This document shows positions 11,077-22,040 of a stretch of DNA of 64,000 nt, in pieces (positions within the stretch are counted from its first letter, which is position 1; each line of letters starts with the position of its first letter). The DNA lies in contig JAKSZU010000009.1 in assembly GCA_026018925.1 (NCBI GenBank), positions 70,110,949 through 70,174,948 on the forward strand, written 5' to 3'. The notes beneath the pieces are model-generated. The model made no database searches. It worked only from the letters and a program-made list of their open reading frames with translations, and was not told the DNA's origin. The position numbers and the translations under genes are program-made. The DNA is from Tupaia tana (lineage: Eukaryota > Chordata > Mammalia > Scandentia > Tupaiidae).

Positions 11077-11865
11077 AGAAATGAGAGCAAAAGCTAATTC
11101 TTTGAAAAGATAAACAAGATTGACACACCATTAGCTAGCCTAATTAAGAAGGATAGAGAAAGGAGCCAGATACATCAAATTCACAATGAATCAGGCACAT
11201 TACAACAAACAGACATAATAGAAATACAAAACCTCATTAGAGGATACTATGAGTGAGACAAATTCACAAACATATATAGTCTACCAATATTGAGACAGGA
11301 GGACATAGAAAAGCTGAATAGACCTATATAACAAGCAAGGAGAATGAATCAGTAATAAATAACCTCCCAACAGAGAAAAGTCCAGACTTTTTACAAAACG
11401 TTTAAAGAAGAAGTAACCCCCATCCTACTCACACTGTTTCTAGAGGTCCAAAAAAAAGAAACCCTTCCAAATTCATTCTATGCAGCCTCCAATACCCTCA
11501 TTCCCAAGATGAATAAGGATATGACAAAAAAGGAAAACTGAAGACCTATATCTCTGATCAATATAGATGTAAAAATTCTCAACAAGATACTTGCTAACTG
11601 TATTCAACAGCATATAAAAAAGGTCATGTAGGCTTAATCCCAGGATGCAAGGGTGGTTCGACATACACAAAACCATAAATGTAATACACCATACTAACAG
11701 AAAGAAAGATAAAACCACATGATCATTTCTATTGATACAGAAAAGCATTTTACAAAATACAACATTCCTTTATGATTAAGAATCTCAGGAAAATTGGCAT
11801 AGAAAGATTTTTCTTAGCATAATAAAAGCCATCTATGAAAAACCTATACCTAACATTATACTGTA

Positions 11866-12006
11866 AGATAAACAAGGGGGACACACCATTAGCTAGACTA
11901 ATTAAGAAGAAGGGAGAAAGGAACCAGATACATCAAATTCACAATGAATCAGGCAACATTACAACAGACATAATAGAAATCCAAAACATCATTACAGGAT
12001 ACTATT
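11866..12006 (+). repeat. Duplicated L1 segment (second copy of 11108-11250)
   Basis: From 'agataaacaag' to 'ggatactat' this block repeats 11108-11250 in the same orientation, with roughly 14 differences in 140 bp. It sits within the RT region, where L1 should read 'atactgaatggggaaaaactgg'. The normal L1 text resumes at 'gaaaaactgg' just after it. Confidence 0.85.
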
Positions 12007-13678
12007 GAAAAACTGGTACAAGACAAGGCTGCCCACTTTCTCCGCTCCTATTCAGCATAGTACTGAAAGTACTAGCCAGTGTGATCAGACAAGAGAAGGA
12101 AATAAAAGACATTCCAATAGGGAAAGAAGAGCTGAAATAATCTCTGTTTGCAGATGACATAATTGTATACATAGAAGACCCAATAGTATCCATGAGAAAA
12201 GTTCTCAAAGTAATTAATGCATACAGTAAAGTGGCAGGATATAAAATTAACTTACAAAAATCTGTTGCATTTCTATATACAAACAACCAGCAGACAGAGA
12301 CAAAACTGAAGAAAGTAATCCCATTTACCATAGCCACAAGTATAAGAAACCTAGGACTAAAACTAACCAAGGAAGTCAAAGGCCTATATGAGGAAAACTA
12401 TGAAAACCTTAAAAAGCAAATAGAAAAGGACACAAAAATGTGGAAGGACGTCCCATGTTCCTGGATTGGTAGAATTAATATAATCAAAACGGCAATCCTT
12501 CCCAAATTAATCTACATATTTAATGCAATACCTATAAAATTACAAAAGATATTCTTCACAGATCTAGGAGAGACAGTCATCGAATTTGTCTGGAATCATA
12601 AAAGACCCCACATTGCCAAAACCATCATGTGCAAGAAGAGTGGTGTGAGGGGCATCTCACTTCTTGACCCAAAAATATATTACAAAGGTGTAATAATCAA
12701 AATGGCATGGTATTGGCACAAAAAAAGACATGAGGACCAATGGAACAGAATAGAGACCCCATAAATAAACCCCAAAACATGCAGCCAACTCATCTTTGTC
12801 AAAGGGTACCAGTCAATCCATTGGGAAAAGGAAAGGAAAAATTCTTTAGCAAACTGTGATGGAAAAACTGGATATTCATCTGCAGAAAGATTTATCTGAG
12901 CCCCTATCTGTCACCACTAACAAAAATCAACTCAAAGTGGATCAAAGATCTAAACCTAAAACCTCAAACTATAAAACTACTGGTGGAAAACACTGGGGAA
13001 ACTCTGGAAGACATGGGGGTAGGCAAAGACTTCTTAAATTAGCCCTCCAAAGTACAGGGAATAATCTCCAAATGAGACAGGTGAGATTATACCAGATTAA
13101 GGAGTTTCTGCACAGCAAAGAACACCATAATTAGTGTGAACAGACAACTCTTGGAATAGGAGAGAATAATTGTCAACTGTGCCTCAGATAAGGGTCTGAT
13201 AACCAGAATACACAGACAACTCAAGCGGCTTATCCAGAAGAAAATTATTAACCCAATTAAAAGATGGGAAAATGAACTGAATAAACAACTCTCTAAGGAA
13301 GACAGAGGAATAGCTAAAAAGCATATGAAAAAGTGCTCAACATCCTTCATCATAATAAGATGTAGATCAAAACCACAATGAGCTACCACCTAACCCCTGT
13401 CAGAATGGCAAAGATAAAAAAAAAAAAAAAAAGATAAGTGCTGGTGGGGTGTGTGTGGTGAAAGGGGAACACTCCTACATGGGTGGGAATGTAAACTGAT
13501 TCAACCACTGTGGAGAACAATATGAAGGTTCCTCAAAGATCTACAAATAGAACTACCTTATGATCCAGCAATTCCACTCCTGGGTACCTATGCAAAGGAC
13601 AGGAGAACACTCAGTCAGAAAATCGCTTGCATAACTATATTTATTGCAGCACTATTCACAATTGAAAAGACATGGAAC

Positions 13679-13715
13679 ATGCGATTGAATGTATATAAAA
13701 ATAAATAATAATAAA
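13679..13715 (+). mobile_element. Micro L1 3'-end insertion (37 bp)
   Basis: Contains 'cgattgaatgtatat' plus (AAT)-rich tail, matching the very end of this L1 family's 3'UTR ('caattgaatgtataaataat' at 14186). It is flanked by a perfect 14-bp duplication, aaaagacatggaac (13665-13678 and 13716-13729). Best read as an extremely 5'-truncated L1 insertion. Confidence 0.8.
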
Positions 13716-14197
13716 AAAAGACATGGAACCAACTCAAATGTCCACAAACAGATGAATGGATTGAAAAATTGTGATACATATACTCTATGGAATATTATTC
13801 AGCCATAGAAAACAACAAGGCCCTGGAATTTGTAGAAAGTGGACAAATATGGAAGATTTGTTGCTGAGTGAAGCAAGTCAGGCTATGAAAGAGAGACATT
13901 GTATGTCTCCTCTTAACATATATCAACTGTGCTCTATGGTAGAGACTGATGTTAAACCATTAAAAATTGTTATGGACACTAGAGACAAAGTGGAAGGAGA
14001 GTGTGGGAGGAGAAGAGCGCAGCAAAGATAATTTGGGGTAAAAAATGGAGAGGTAAGATATTTGTGGGACACAGATATGGTTTATTATCTCTTGATGAGG
14101 ATGTGTCTAGTATTCTCAACTGGACGGACGACTGAGAGGTATATCATGCTGGGTAAAGTCTCTTTACAATCTAAATGATGTATGGCAATTGAATGTA

Positions 14198-14226
14198 TAA
14201 ATAATAATAATAATAATAATAATAAT
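14198..14226 (+). repeat. (AAT)n tail of the L1
   Basis: About nine AAT units close the L1 3'UTR in place of a pure poly(A) tail. Confidence 0.95.
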
Positions 14227-14242
14227 GGGAAAAAAGAAGAAA

Positions 14243-14565
14243 AATCATCTTTATTCTCTTGATCTTTTGATAGGTTAGTCAAATCTCTCTTTCTCTCTAG
14301 TTTATTTCTTTTACTGGCTGATTAACTATCTATTTTCATGTTATTTTTAGGGATTGCTTAAGGATTATGGTATACATTTTCTTTCTCTATCTCTTTAACT
14401 GCTAGAGGAAGACAGAAAGAGAGAGAAGGGGAGAGAGAAAGCAACCCCTATTGAGGAGTAGTCATTCCACTTTTATATTTACTTTCTCATTTAACTTTTT
14501 GTGCTCTTTTTGTAAAACCTTCTTGTAGATCCAAGGTTCCTTTTCATATCATTTCCTTTTAGTCT
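14243..14565 (-). mobile_element. Old L1M-type element, continuation
   Basis: Resumes the minus L1 interrupted at 7612, with 'actggctgattaactat', 'ttttagggattgcttaagga' and 'gtagatccaaggttccttttc'. A purine-rich block (14400-14470) may be a decayed SINE piece. Confidence 0.5.
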
Positions 14566-14635
14566 TTACATGTGTGTATATATCTGTGTATATATAAGTG
14601 TGGGTGTGTGAGTGTGCGTGTGTGTAAATTGTTAT

Positions 14636-15150
14636 TTTAAGACACTGTCTTGCTGTTGCAATCCTTCTGCATGAGCCTTTTAGCTGAGACTATAGATATA
14701 TACCACTATCTGTTTTTTTGTTTGTTTATTTTAGTTTACTTTTTTCTTCATTTCATGAGATAAATTGAGACAAAGAGAGAGGAAACCTTCAGAGCATCTT
14801 GACACACTGTAATTCTCCCACCAGCCTTCAGGCTAGCCAGGATTATAGATTAACCTGTGGGTTTATACAACATGTTTGAGTTAACCACGGATCCAAACTC
14901 CAAGCCTTTTCATATGTCTCCAATAACATGCAGAAGTGCCCTACTATCTGCCTCACTGTGGCTGTGTCTCTTGGCTCTTTTTGAGACACGGTCCCACTAT
15001 ATTGCCCGGGCCAGCCTGGAGCTGACAATCATCCCTCCTCAACATCACAACCTACTGTAACTGACCTTTAGTTTAGATTGGGGATTGAACCCAGCCCTTC
15101 CATGTGGTCCAAGCTTGTGGAGCACAGTGCATCTTCACAGCATGTGCAAC
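14636..15150 (-). mobile_element. Relic of a 7SL-like / tRNA-like composite SINE
   Basis: Two stretches resemble reversed 7SL-derived SINE arms: 14640-14705 ('gacactgtcttgctgttgc', 'tgagactatagatatatacc') and 14975-15045 ('gagacacggtcccactatat', 'tgcccgggccagcctgga'). They are followed by a tRNA-like B-box complement 'gggattgaacccag' (15082-15095). Another repeat seems to lie between the arms. Diverged, so tentative. Confidence 0.4.
14725..14975 (-). mobile_element. Possible additional diverged SINE
   Basis: Read in reverse it has an A-box-like 'gaggcagatagtagggc', a B-box-like 'gtttggatcc', and a TCTCTCTTTGTCTC-rich tail. It may be an old relative of the main SINE or another family. Confidence 0.3.
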
Positions 15151-15171
15151 TATGACAGGGCCATTCTACAG

Positions 15172-15179
<8 letters not shown>

Positions 15180-15204
<25 letters not shown>

Positions 15205-15560
15205 GTAAAACAAAAGAATTTATTTTTGTCGTGGTTGGGGAACAATTGCCGGGGGCACAATGTATGGTCATCCTGAATATTGTGCAGTGGAGTCTTACAT
15301 ATCTGAGAATAACTTTAAAGGAAAAGTTGTGAATGGCAGGGGTAGAATGGGTAGCAAGGAGTCTTGTGCGGCAGTGATTGGCTGTATTATATAAGGGGAG
15401 CGGGATGACTTCATGGTCACCTGGAGTCACTCTGCTTAATCTTAAGCAAAGTGTGGAAATAGTAAGTCTGGCACATTGTTGAAACAGAAACACTTTGAAG
15501 GTTATAACTAATACACATGGCTGGTGGAAAGCAAAAGAGGAATGTATTGGGCAATAAGAT
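15180..15560 (-). pseudogene. Retrocopy of an mRNA 3' end, source unknown
   Basis: On the minus strand an AATAAA signal lies about 16 nt before a poly(A) run of some 28 nt (T-run at 15175-15202 on the plus strand), as in a polyadenylated retrocopy. A 141-codon open frame (15493-15068) spans it but runs through the poly(A) into flanking sequence, giving a lysine run, so it is not a genuine protein. I do not recognise the source gene. The 5' limit and target duplication are unclear. Confidence 0.5.
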
Positions 15561-15763
15561 GCTCATAAAACACTAAGTTCTATGACTTTAGGTAGTATCT
15601 TGAGCTTTTTCAGATACACATTCCTAAGAAAGCCACAAGATGTACAAAGTTTTATTTCCTTATAGCACTGATTAAAGTAGACTAGAATCTCCTGTTTTGG
15701 GGAAAAACTAGTCCATTTTGGGGTCTTTTAGCTTTTTTTTTTCTTTTTCTTTTTTTCTGATGG

Positions 15764-16018
15764 ATTTTTTTTTTTTTTTTTTTGCCATAGGGCATGTGCA
15801 CTCAGCGGAGAGACACAGGAGACAGAGAGACAAGAAGCAAGCAATTACCCCCCAGGGGCTGTTGCCATACCACAATCTTCTCCTCCATTCTTCTCTTGGT
15901 ATTTTGGGCATGCATGCACATGCACCCAGGGTGTTTTAAGCTGCCAGGTCCAGGACTCGAACCACAGTCGACTACATGGGAGTCCAGCAATGTAACCATT
16001 ATGCCATCTGCTGACTCC
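15764..16018 (-). mobile_element. tRNA-derived SINE
   Basis: Reverse copy with a T-run of about 20, 'tgccatagggcatgtgc', body, B-box complement 'actcgaaccacag' and head complement 'gccatctgctgactcc'. Confidence 0.88.
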
Positions 16019-16559
16019 TCTTTCAGTGTCCATAAAATTTCAATTTGATAACTTGGCTTTTTAGCATGAGTGACTGTATTTTGTTGTGTGTTGTTGGGGC
16101 CTAGAGAAATAGCTTAGTTCAAAACAATGACCTCCTATCATTTTCGTTTAATAGTCGATTGTATATTTGGGGACTTCAAAATAGGTGGGGAGGCCTGAGG
16201 GACACTTTTAGGTTGAAAAATGGGTTGTTTACCAGGCCATTGCTGGAGCAGTAATAGTGTAGGGACAAGAAAAAAACATGAGTCAGGAAAGGAATTCAGG
16301 CTGTCTTCGACATCTGGGTAGTACTTGCTAGTTTTTTGTTTGTTTGTTTGTTTTTTGTTTTTGTTTTTTTTATTTTTACATTTTTCCACAAACATTTACT
16401 TTACATAGCAAAAAATTTTAGCTCATACTCCATAATTCTTGACAGTTTACAAACAACTTTCAAGATCTCAAAATACTGAATTTTAAAGATAATGTTCAAA
16501 ATATGTCTTATAATTTTGTATAATTTTAAAACTCTATAACAACAGAAGCAGAATGGTTT
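16019..16559. other. Unassigned sequence
   Basis: No gene or clear repeat, apart from a T/G-rich (GTTT)n tract at 16331-16375. Confidence 0.5.
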
Positions 16560-17215
16560 CAAAAATATATATATACATATATATACACATTTAGAGTGCA
16601 GACACTCGGTATATATTAAGTGGGGACATACAATGTCTCTCCTTCATAGCATGGCTTGCTTCACTCAACAGTAAGTCTTCCATATTCATCCACTTCCTTT
16701 CAAAAGTCAGGGATTTGTTGTTTTTTATGGATGAATAGTATTCCATTGAGTATATGTGCCACAGTTTTTCTAACCATTCATCAGTTCGTGGGCATTTAGG
16801 TTGTTTCCATGACTTAGCAATCGTGAAAAGTGCCGCAATAAACATCGATGTGCAAGCACTTTTTCGATTAAGTATTCTTCTGTCCTTCGGGTAGATACCA
16901 AGGAGTGGGATTGCTGGATCATATGGTAGTTCTATTTGTAGATTTTGGAGGAATCTCCAAATTGTTCTCCACAGTGGTTGTACCAATTTACAGTCCCACC
17001 AGCAGTGTAAGAGAGTTCCCTTTTCACCACACCCCCTCCAGCACTTATCATTTTTTGTTTTTTTAATCTTAGACATTCTGACTGGGGTTAGGTGATATCT
17101 CATTGTTGTTTTGATCTGCATTTCTCTTACAATGAGGGATGTTGAGCATTTTTTCATATGCCTTTTAGCTATTCGTATGTCATCTTTAGAAAGTGGTTTA
17201 CAGCATATTTTGTAG
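16560..17215 (-). mobile_element. 5'-truncated L1 with a long open ORF2 C-terminus
   Basis: A 214-codon open frame (17235-16591) encodes the C-terminal end of ORF2p. It has [20 protein letters not shown], the Cys-rich zinc-knuckle-like motif, then [37 protein letters not shown] and a stop after NIYRVSAL. This is the cleanest L1 coding remnant in the window, so it may be among the younger insertions. No upstream ORF2 is present, so it codes for nothing functional. The sequence right of 17215 is an older L1. Confidence 0.85.
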
Positions 17216-17580
17216 TGAGGATTTGCCAGCAACACATTCTATCAACTTTTGTTCATTTGAAAATAAATTTGCTTTTGTTGTGAAGACTATTTTTCTGGAT
17301 ATTAAATTTTAAGTGGGCTTTTCTTTTATTTCAGTACTTTCAAGATGTCATTATATTTTTTTTTTCTAGTTTACATAGGTTATTATGTAATTATAATTAG
17401 TTATCATTCTGACACTGTATTTATGATTTGATTATGACTATTTTTTTCGGACTAATATTTTCTCCTCTTTGGTTTTTAGCAGTCTAACTTAATGAATGTA
17501 AGTGTGACTTAACTTGTAATTTTCTTGATTATAGGTCACTGAATTTTTGGAGATTTGTAATGATGGTCTTCACCTTTGAG
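17216..17580 (-). mobile_element. Old L1M/HAL1-like ORF1 region
   Basis: Reverse complement resembles old L1 ORF1 C-terminal sequence: 'ttttgtagtgaggatttgccagc', 'ggatattaaattttaag', 'ttggtttttagcagtctaac'. In order it could continue the old L1M seen at 6630-7612 and 14243-14565. Confidence 0.5.
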
Positions 17581-18004
17581 TTTTGAGGTTTTTTTCTGAA
17601 GCTGCTGATGTAGTCTTCAACTCAACAGCATTATTGTACAATAAGGCTCTTGGCAGGTATCTCAGCTCATTTTCAGTGCCAAAACCTTGATTATAAGAAA
17701 AATTCAGTGTGTCTGCCAGAACCACAGACCACTGAGAAATCCACTGCTTTGTTTTCTCTTTATCTCCCAATACTATAAAGACTATTAAACATAGAGAAAC
17801 AATTTTGTTCTTGTTGTAAGTATGTTATAGGAAGAAATGTGCGTAGGTGGACTTACTTGAATAGAAAATGGGTGAATATTTAATTGGCCAAGGCTATGTG
17901 AAATCACAATACTAAACAAAAAAGCCCCTTTACATGCAAAATGCAGTCAATCAAATATAGTTTTTTTTTATTCTCAATTATAAATTTCATATAATGATAG
18001 TAAA
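17581..18004. other. Unassigned sequence
   Basis: A 66-codon minus frame (17770-17570) exists but matches nothing I recognise, with no sign of selection or splice context. Probably old repeat flank. Confidence 0.4.
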
Positions 18005-19096
18005 TTCTTGGGGAAGTTGTGGCGAGAGAGCCTAGGCAACACTTCACTAAATCCTGGGGCCTCTGGAGCTCCTGTGCTTTCTGCTAACAAGAGCCACTTC
18101 TGCACTCCATTGTGTTGACTGGGACTTTAAGATCTTACACCCCTCTCCTCCCCATTGGGACATCCATTCCAGCAAAGGACCTTGAAATATGACATGCTGT
18201 TTGGGACTGGGAGGCTGTACTGCAGAGACCTGAAGCTAATCCCCTCTTCCAATGGCCTTTGAACTTTCAGGTGTGTTTATTGGGGCTTAGAGAAGACTTT
18301 GTCCCCCTCCACGCTCAATCAGAATATCTGTTCTAGTGATGAATCTGGCTGCACTGAGTGGCAGGGAGACTGAACTGCAAAGAGACTGTGGCTTATCCCC
18401 TGCCACATACCTCTGAATTCTAAGACCTCACCATTTTCTGAAATAACATTTCCGTCTCCCTCAATTAAATCTCTGCAGCTCAGTCCTAGGAATACCTGTT
18501 TTCTAGAAACAGGGAAGACTTTGAATCATCCAAGTCCAGTGACATCGGTGCCGTTTGCTGGTGAAAATGAAGGAAGTAGAGCAGCACAGAGATCACCAAT
18601 TACATAGTACCACATGCCTATGAATTCTCAGAATTAATTCAAAAAATTTAGGAAGAAATATAAATAACCAGATAGCTAGAAACCATCTCAGAGGCACAAG
18701 AAATATGAGCAATAAAGAAAATATCTCTCTCCCATCGGAAAACTTTAATTCCTCCTCATCCACAAACAACACAATAGAATTAATGGAAATGTCAGATAAA
18801 CAATTCAGAATATTTATAGAAACAAAACTAAATGAGATGTAAGAGAAAAGAGACAACAAGCTTCAGAAGATGAGGAAGACTTTTCATGATTTGAAAGAAG
18901 AACTAGACACCATAAAAAAGAATCAGACAGAATTGTTAGAGATGAAGACTGTGATACAGGAAATTAAAACTTCATGCAAAAGTATAAAAAGCAGATTAGA
19001 TCATGCAGAAGATAAAATCTCAAATGTAGAAGTCAAAATTTCTAACCTGAAAAAAATGATTGAAAAAACTGAAAAAATAATCAAGAAAAATTAGGG
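18005..19096 (+). mobile_element. L1 5' part: 5'UTR and ORF1 N-terminal half
   Basis: The 5'UTR (18005-18707) holds two diverged monomers about 155 bp apart, marked by 'gaagctaatcccctc' near 18230 and 'gtggcttatcccctg' near 18388. ORF1 starts at ATG 18708 (MSNKENISLP), has one early stop (TAA at 18840), then a coiled-coil stretch to 19094 (KEELDTIKKNQTELLE, SRLDHAEDKISNVE). It ends abruptly in mid-ORF1, which is not the usual 5'-truncation pattern, so it was cut by a later rearrangement. Confidence 0.8.
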
Positions 19097-21528
19097 AAAT
19101 ATATATGCCAGCACCATTTGCTAAAGAGGTTTTCCTTTTCTCACTGGATTGACTAGTATTCTTACTCAAAAAAAAATAATTGACTTTATATTTTCTGTTT
19201 ATTTCTGTGGTCTCTATTCCATTGGTCCACCTGTCTATTTTTGTACCAATAAAATACTCTTTTGATTATCACTGCTTTATAGTGTATTTAGGGGTCAGGG
19301 AGTAATATGCAACCCACTCCATTCTTCTTGTGCAGGATTGCTTTGGCAATAGGTGGTCTTCTATGATTCCAGACAAATTTTATGATTGTCTTTTCTAGAT
19401 CTGTGAATAATGTCTCTGGTATTTTGAGTGGAATTGCATTTAATATGTAGATTAATTGTATAGAATTTCCATTTTGATTATATCAGTTCTTCCAATCCAG
19501 GAACATGAGATGTCCTTCCACTTTTTTGTGTCCTTTTCAATATCTTTTTTAAGATTTTTATAGTTTTCTTTGTAAAGGTCTTTAACTTCCTTAGTTAGGT
19601 TTATCCCAAGGTTTCTTATTCATTCGGTGGCTATGGTAAAAAGGAGTCTTTTCTTCAGATCTACTTAGTTCAACCTTTTGTTCATATATACAAATGCTAT
19701 AGATTTTTGGATGTTGCTTTTGTATCCTGTATTCATTTATTACTTCGAGAAGTTTTTTTCATAAAAATCTTTAGGTCTTCTAAGTACACCATCATGTCAT
19801 CTGCAAATAAAGATGTTTTCACCCCTTCTTTGCCTATTCAAATGCATTTTATAGTACTCTCTTTTCTGATTGCATGGCTCAGACTTCCAGTAGTATATTT
19901 AAAAAAACAGTGGGCAGCCTTGTTTAGTACCAGCTTTGTGTAGAAAAGCTTACAGCTTTTCCCCACTTGGTACAATGTTAGCTATATGTTTTTCATATAT
20001 GGCTTTTACTGTGTTGAAAAATGACCCTTCTATACCAATATTACTGAGAATCTTAATCATGAAGGGATGTTGTATTTTATCAAATTCTTTCTCTGCATCA
20101 ATTGAAATGATCGTATGGTTTTATATCTTTCTTTCGGTTAATATGGTGTATTATATTTATGGTCTTGTGTATGTTGAAACACCCTTTCATCCCTGGAAGA
20201 AAGCCTACCTGATTGTGATGAATCATCTTTTCTATATGTTGTTGGAAACTATTTGCAAGTATCTTGTTGAGAATTTTTGCATCTATATTCATCAGAGATA
20301 TTGGTCTATAGCTTTCCTTTTTGGTCGTGTCTTATCTGTTTTGGAAATGAAGATGATGGGGGCTTCATAAAATGAATTTGGAAGGTTTCCTTCCTTTTAG
20401 ATCATTAGAAATAATTTGAATAGAATGGGGGTTAACTCTTCCTTAAAAGTTTTATAGAATTCAGCTTTCCTTTATTGGGAGGTTATTTATTACTGATTCA
20501 ATCTTATGGCTTATTATGGGTCTATTTAGGTCTTCTATATCATCTTTGTCCATCTCCTCCATGTTCTCTTATTTTTTGGCATATAGTCACTCATAGTATC
20601 CTGTAATGATGTTTTGTATTTCTATTGTTTTTGTTGTAATGTTGCCTGTTTCATTACGTGTATGATTTATCTGGTTACTTTTTTTCTTTATCTTTATCAG
20701 TCTACCTAATGGTGTGTCCATCTTGTTAATCTTTTCTAAGAACCAGCTTTTGCTTTCACTTATTTCTGTATAGTTTGTTTATTTTCTATCTCATTTATTT
20801 CTGTTCCAATATTTATTATTTCTTTTCATCTGGCATGTTCTGGGATTTTATGTCGTTTAACCATTTCCTTGAGGCATGATGTTAGGTTGTCTATTTGTCA
20901 CCTTTCCATCTTTTTCTTATTCACATTAATTGCTATGTATTTCCCTCTTATGACTGCTTTCATGATGTTCCATAGATTGTGCAACCCATTATCATTTGTT
21001 TCTATAATTTTTTTTATTTCAGACTTAATTTATTCAGTAGTTAAGAAATCATTCAGCTGTAAGTTATTTAGTTTCCATATGCTTATATATTTTTGAGGAT
21101 TTTTCTTGAAATTAATACAAGTTTAATTTCATCATGATTGGAGAAGATGCTGGATATAGTTTCTATGCCTTTGAATCTGTAAAGGCTTGATTTATGCCCT
21201 ATCATATGATCAATCTTTGAAAAGATTCCATGCTGGGGTGAAGAAAATATATATTTTGTGATCTTAAGATGGAAAGTTGTATAGATGTCTGTCAGCCCAT
21301 TTGATTTATAGTATCCTTAGGTCCTATAGTCTCTCTGCTTATTTTTTGTCTAGAAGATCTGTCTAAAGGAGATAATGCAGTTGTAACCTATCTGTCTTTT
21401 TAGCTACCACAGTCTTTCCCTCACGTATGTACGTGATCCTGAGTTGGGTGCATAGATATTTATAAATGTCATGTTTTCTTGATGAATTAGCCCATTTTTG
21501 CTGTATAATGCCATTATTTTTCTCTTCT

Positions 21529-21814
21529 TTTTATTTTATTTTATTTTTTTGGAGAGGTTATGTTTATTTGTTTTTTGCTATTGGGTGCGTGCGCTGGACA
21601 GAAAGACAGAGACAGAGAGACAGAAAGCAAGAAATCACCACCCCCCAGGTGGGATGGCCACACCACAATCCTTTCTCCTCCATTCTCCTCTTGGGATCTT
21701 GGGCATGCATGCACACGTGCCTGGCGTGAGTTTAAGCCACCGGGTCCAGGACTCGAACCATGGTTGGCTACATGGAAGTTCAATGACATAGCCATTATGC
21801 TAACTGTTGGTCCC
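21529..21814 (-). mobile_element. tRNA-derived SINE inside L1
   Basis: Complete reverse copy. Target duplication ttatttttctcttctt (21512-21527) and atatttttctcttctt (21815-21830). Confidence 0.92.
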
Positions 21815-21995
21815 ATATTTTTCTCTTCTTGTAGTCTTTTTATTAAGGCCTACTTTTGTCTGAAATCAGTATTGCAACTCCAGCCCTTATTTCATTTCCA
21901 TTTGTATGGACTATCTTTTCCCAGCCTTTTACCTTTAGTCTATGTATGTCCTTCATCCATGAGGTGCATTTCTTATAGGCAACAGATAGAGGGTT

Positions 21996-22009
21996 TCTGT
22001 TTTGTTTTG

Positions 22010-22037
<28 letters not shown>
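21996..22037. repeat. (TTTTG)n microsatellite
   Basis: About eight pentamer units inside the minus-strand L1 endonuclease region. Confidence 0.95.

Positions 22038-22040
<3 letters not shown>

Larger units (their letters stand above)
9705..13951 (+). pseudogene. L1 ORF2 (endonuclease and reverse transcriptase), broken
   Basis: Endonuclease motifs are readable in order: NVDGLN near 9747, QETH at 9828-9839, INIYAPN near 10040, VGDLNTPLS near 10128, and SDHSGIKL near 10395. The reverse transcriptase has [12 protein letters not shown] near 12015 and the catalytic FADD at 12147-12158, with a stop four codons before FADD. A 190-residue open frame (12192-12764) is the RT thumb. The Cys-rich C-terminal domain (13440-13600) is degraded. 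A SINE lies between endonuclease and RT, and a duplicated block interrupts the RT. ORF2p is the enzyme that copies L1 and, in trans, SINE RNAs. Confidence 0.85.
7613..14242 (+). mobile_element. Near-full-length L1 retrotransposon, inactive
   Basis: Holds a 5'UTR (7613-8385), ORF1, inter-ORF, ORF2 and a 3'UTR ending in (AAT)n. It is flanked by an 11-bp duplication, aatcatcttta, at 7602-7612 and 14243-14253. Without its two SINEs it is about 6.1 kb, the usual full length of mammalian L1. The 5'UTR is T-rich and unlike the tandem-monomer 5'UTRs of other L1s here. Stops and frameshifts make it dead. It also carries an internal 140-bp duplication and a 37-bp secondary insertion. It inserted into an older minus-strand L1. 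Confidence 0.9.

Noticed and set aside
10608-11090. 160-codon minus open frame
   Set aside because: It reads antisense through the SINE at 10797-11076 and the flanking L1; pyrimidine-rich SINE tails create long open frames. The same applies to the many 60-160 codon frames over SINEs (such as 377-811, 3721-4116, 5957-6394, 21560-22060, 43063-43434).
12192-12764. 190-codon frame as a live reverse transcriptase gene
   Set aside because: It is only the thumb part of L1 ORF2; stops and frameshifts lie on both sides, including one just before FADD.
15068-15493. 141-codon minus frame as a host gene
   Set aside because: It runs through a retrocopy poly(A) tail (lysine run) into unrelated flank.
17570-17770. 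66-codon minus frame as a conserved small protein
   Set aside because: No recognisable domain, no splice or poly(A) context, and it lies beside old L1 sequence.
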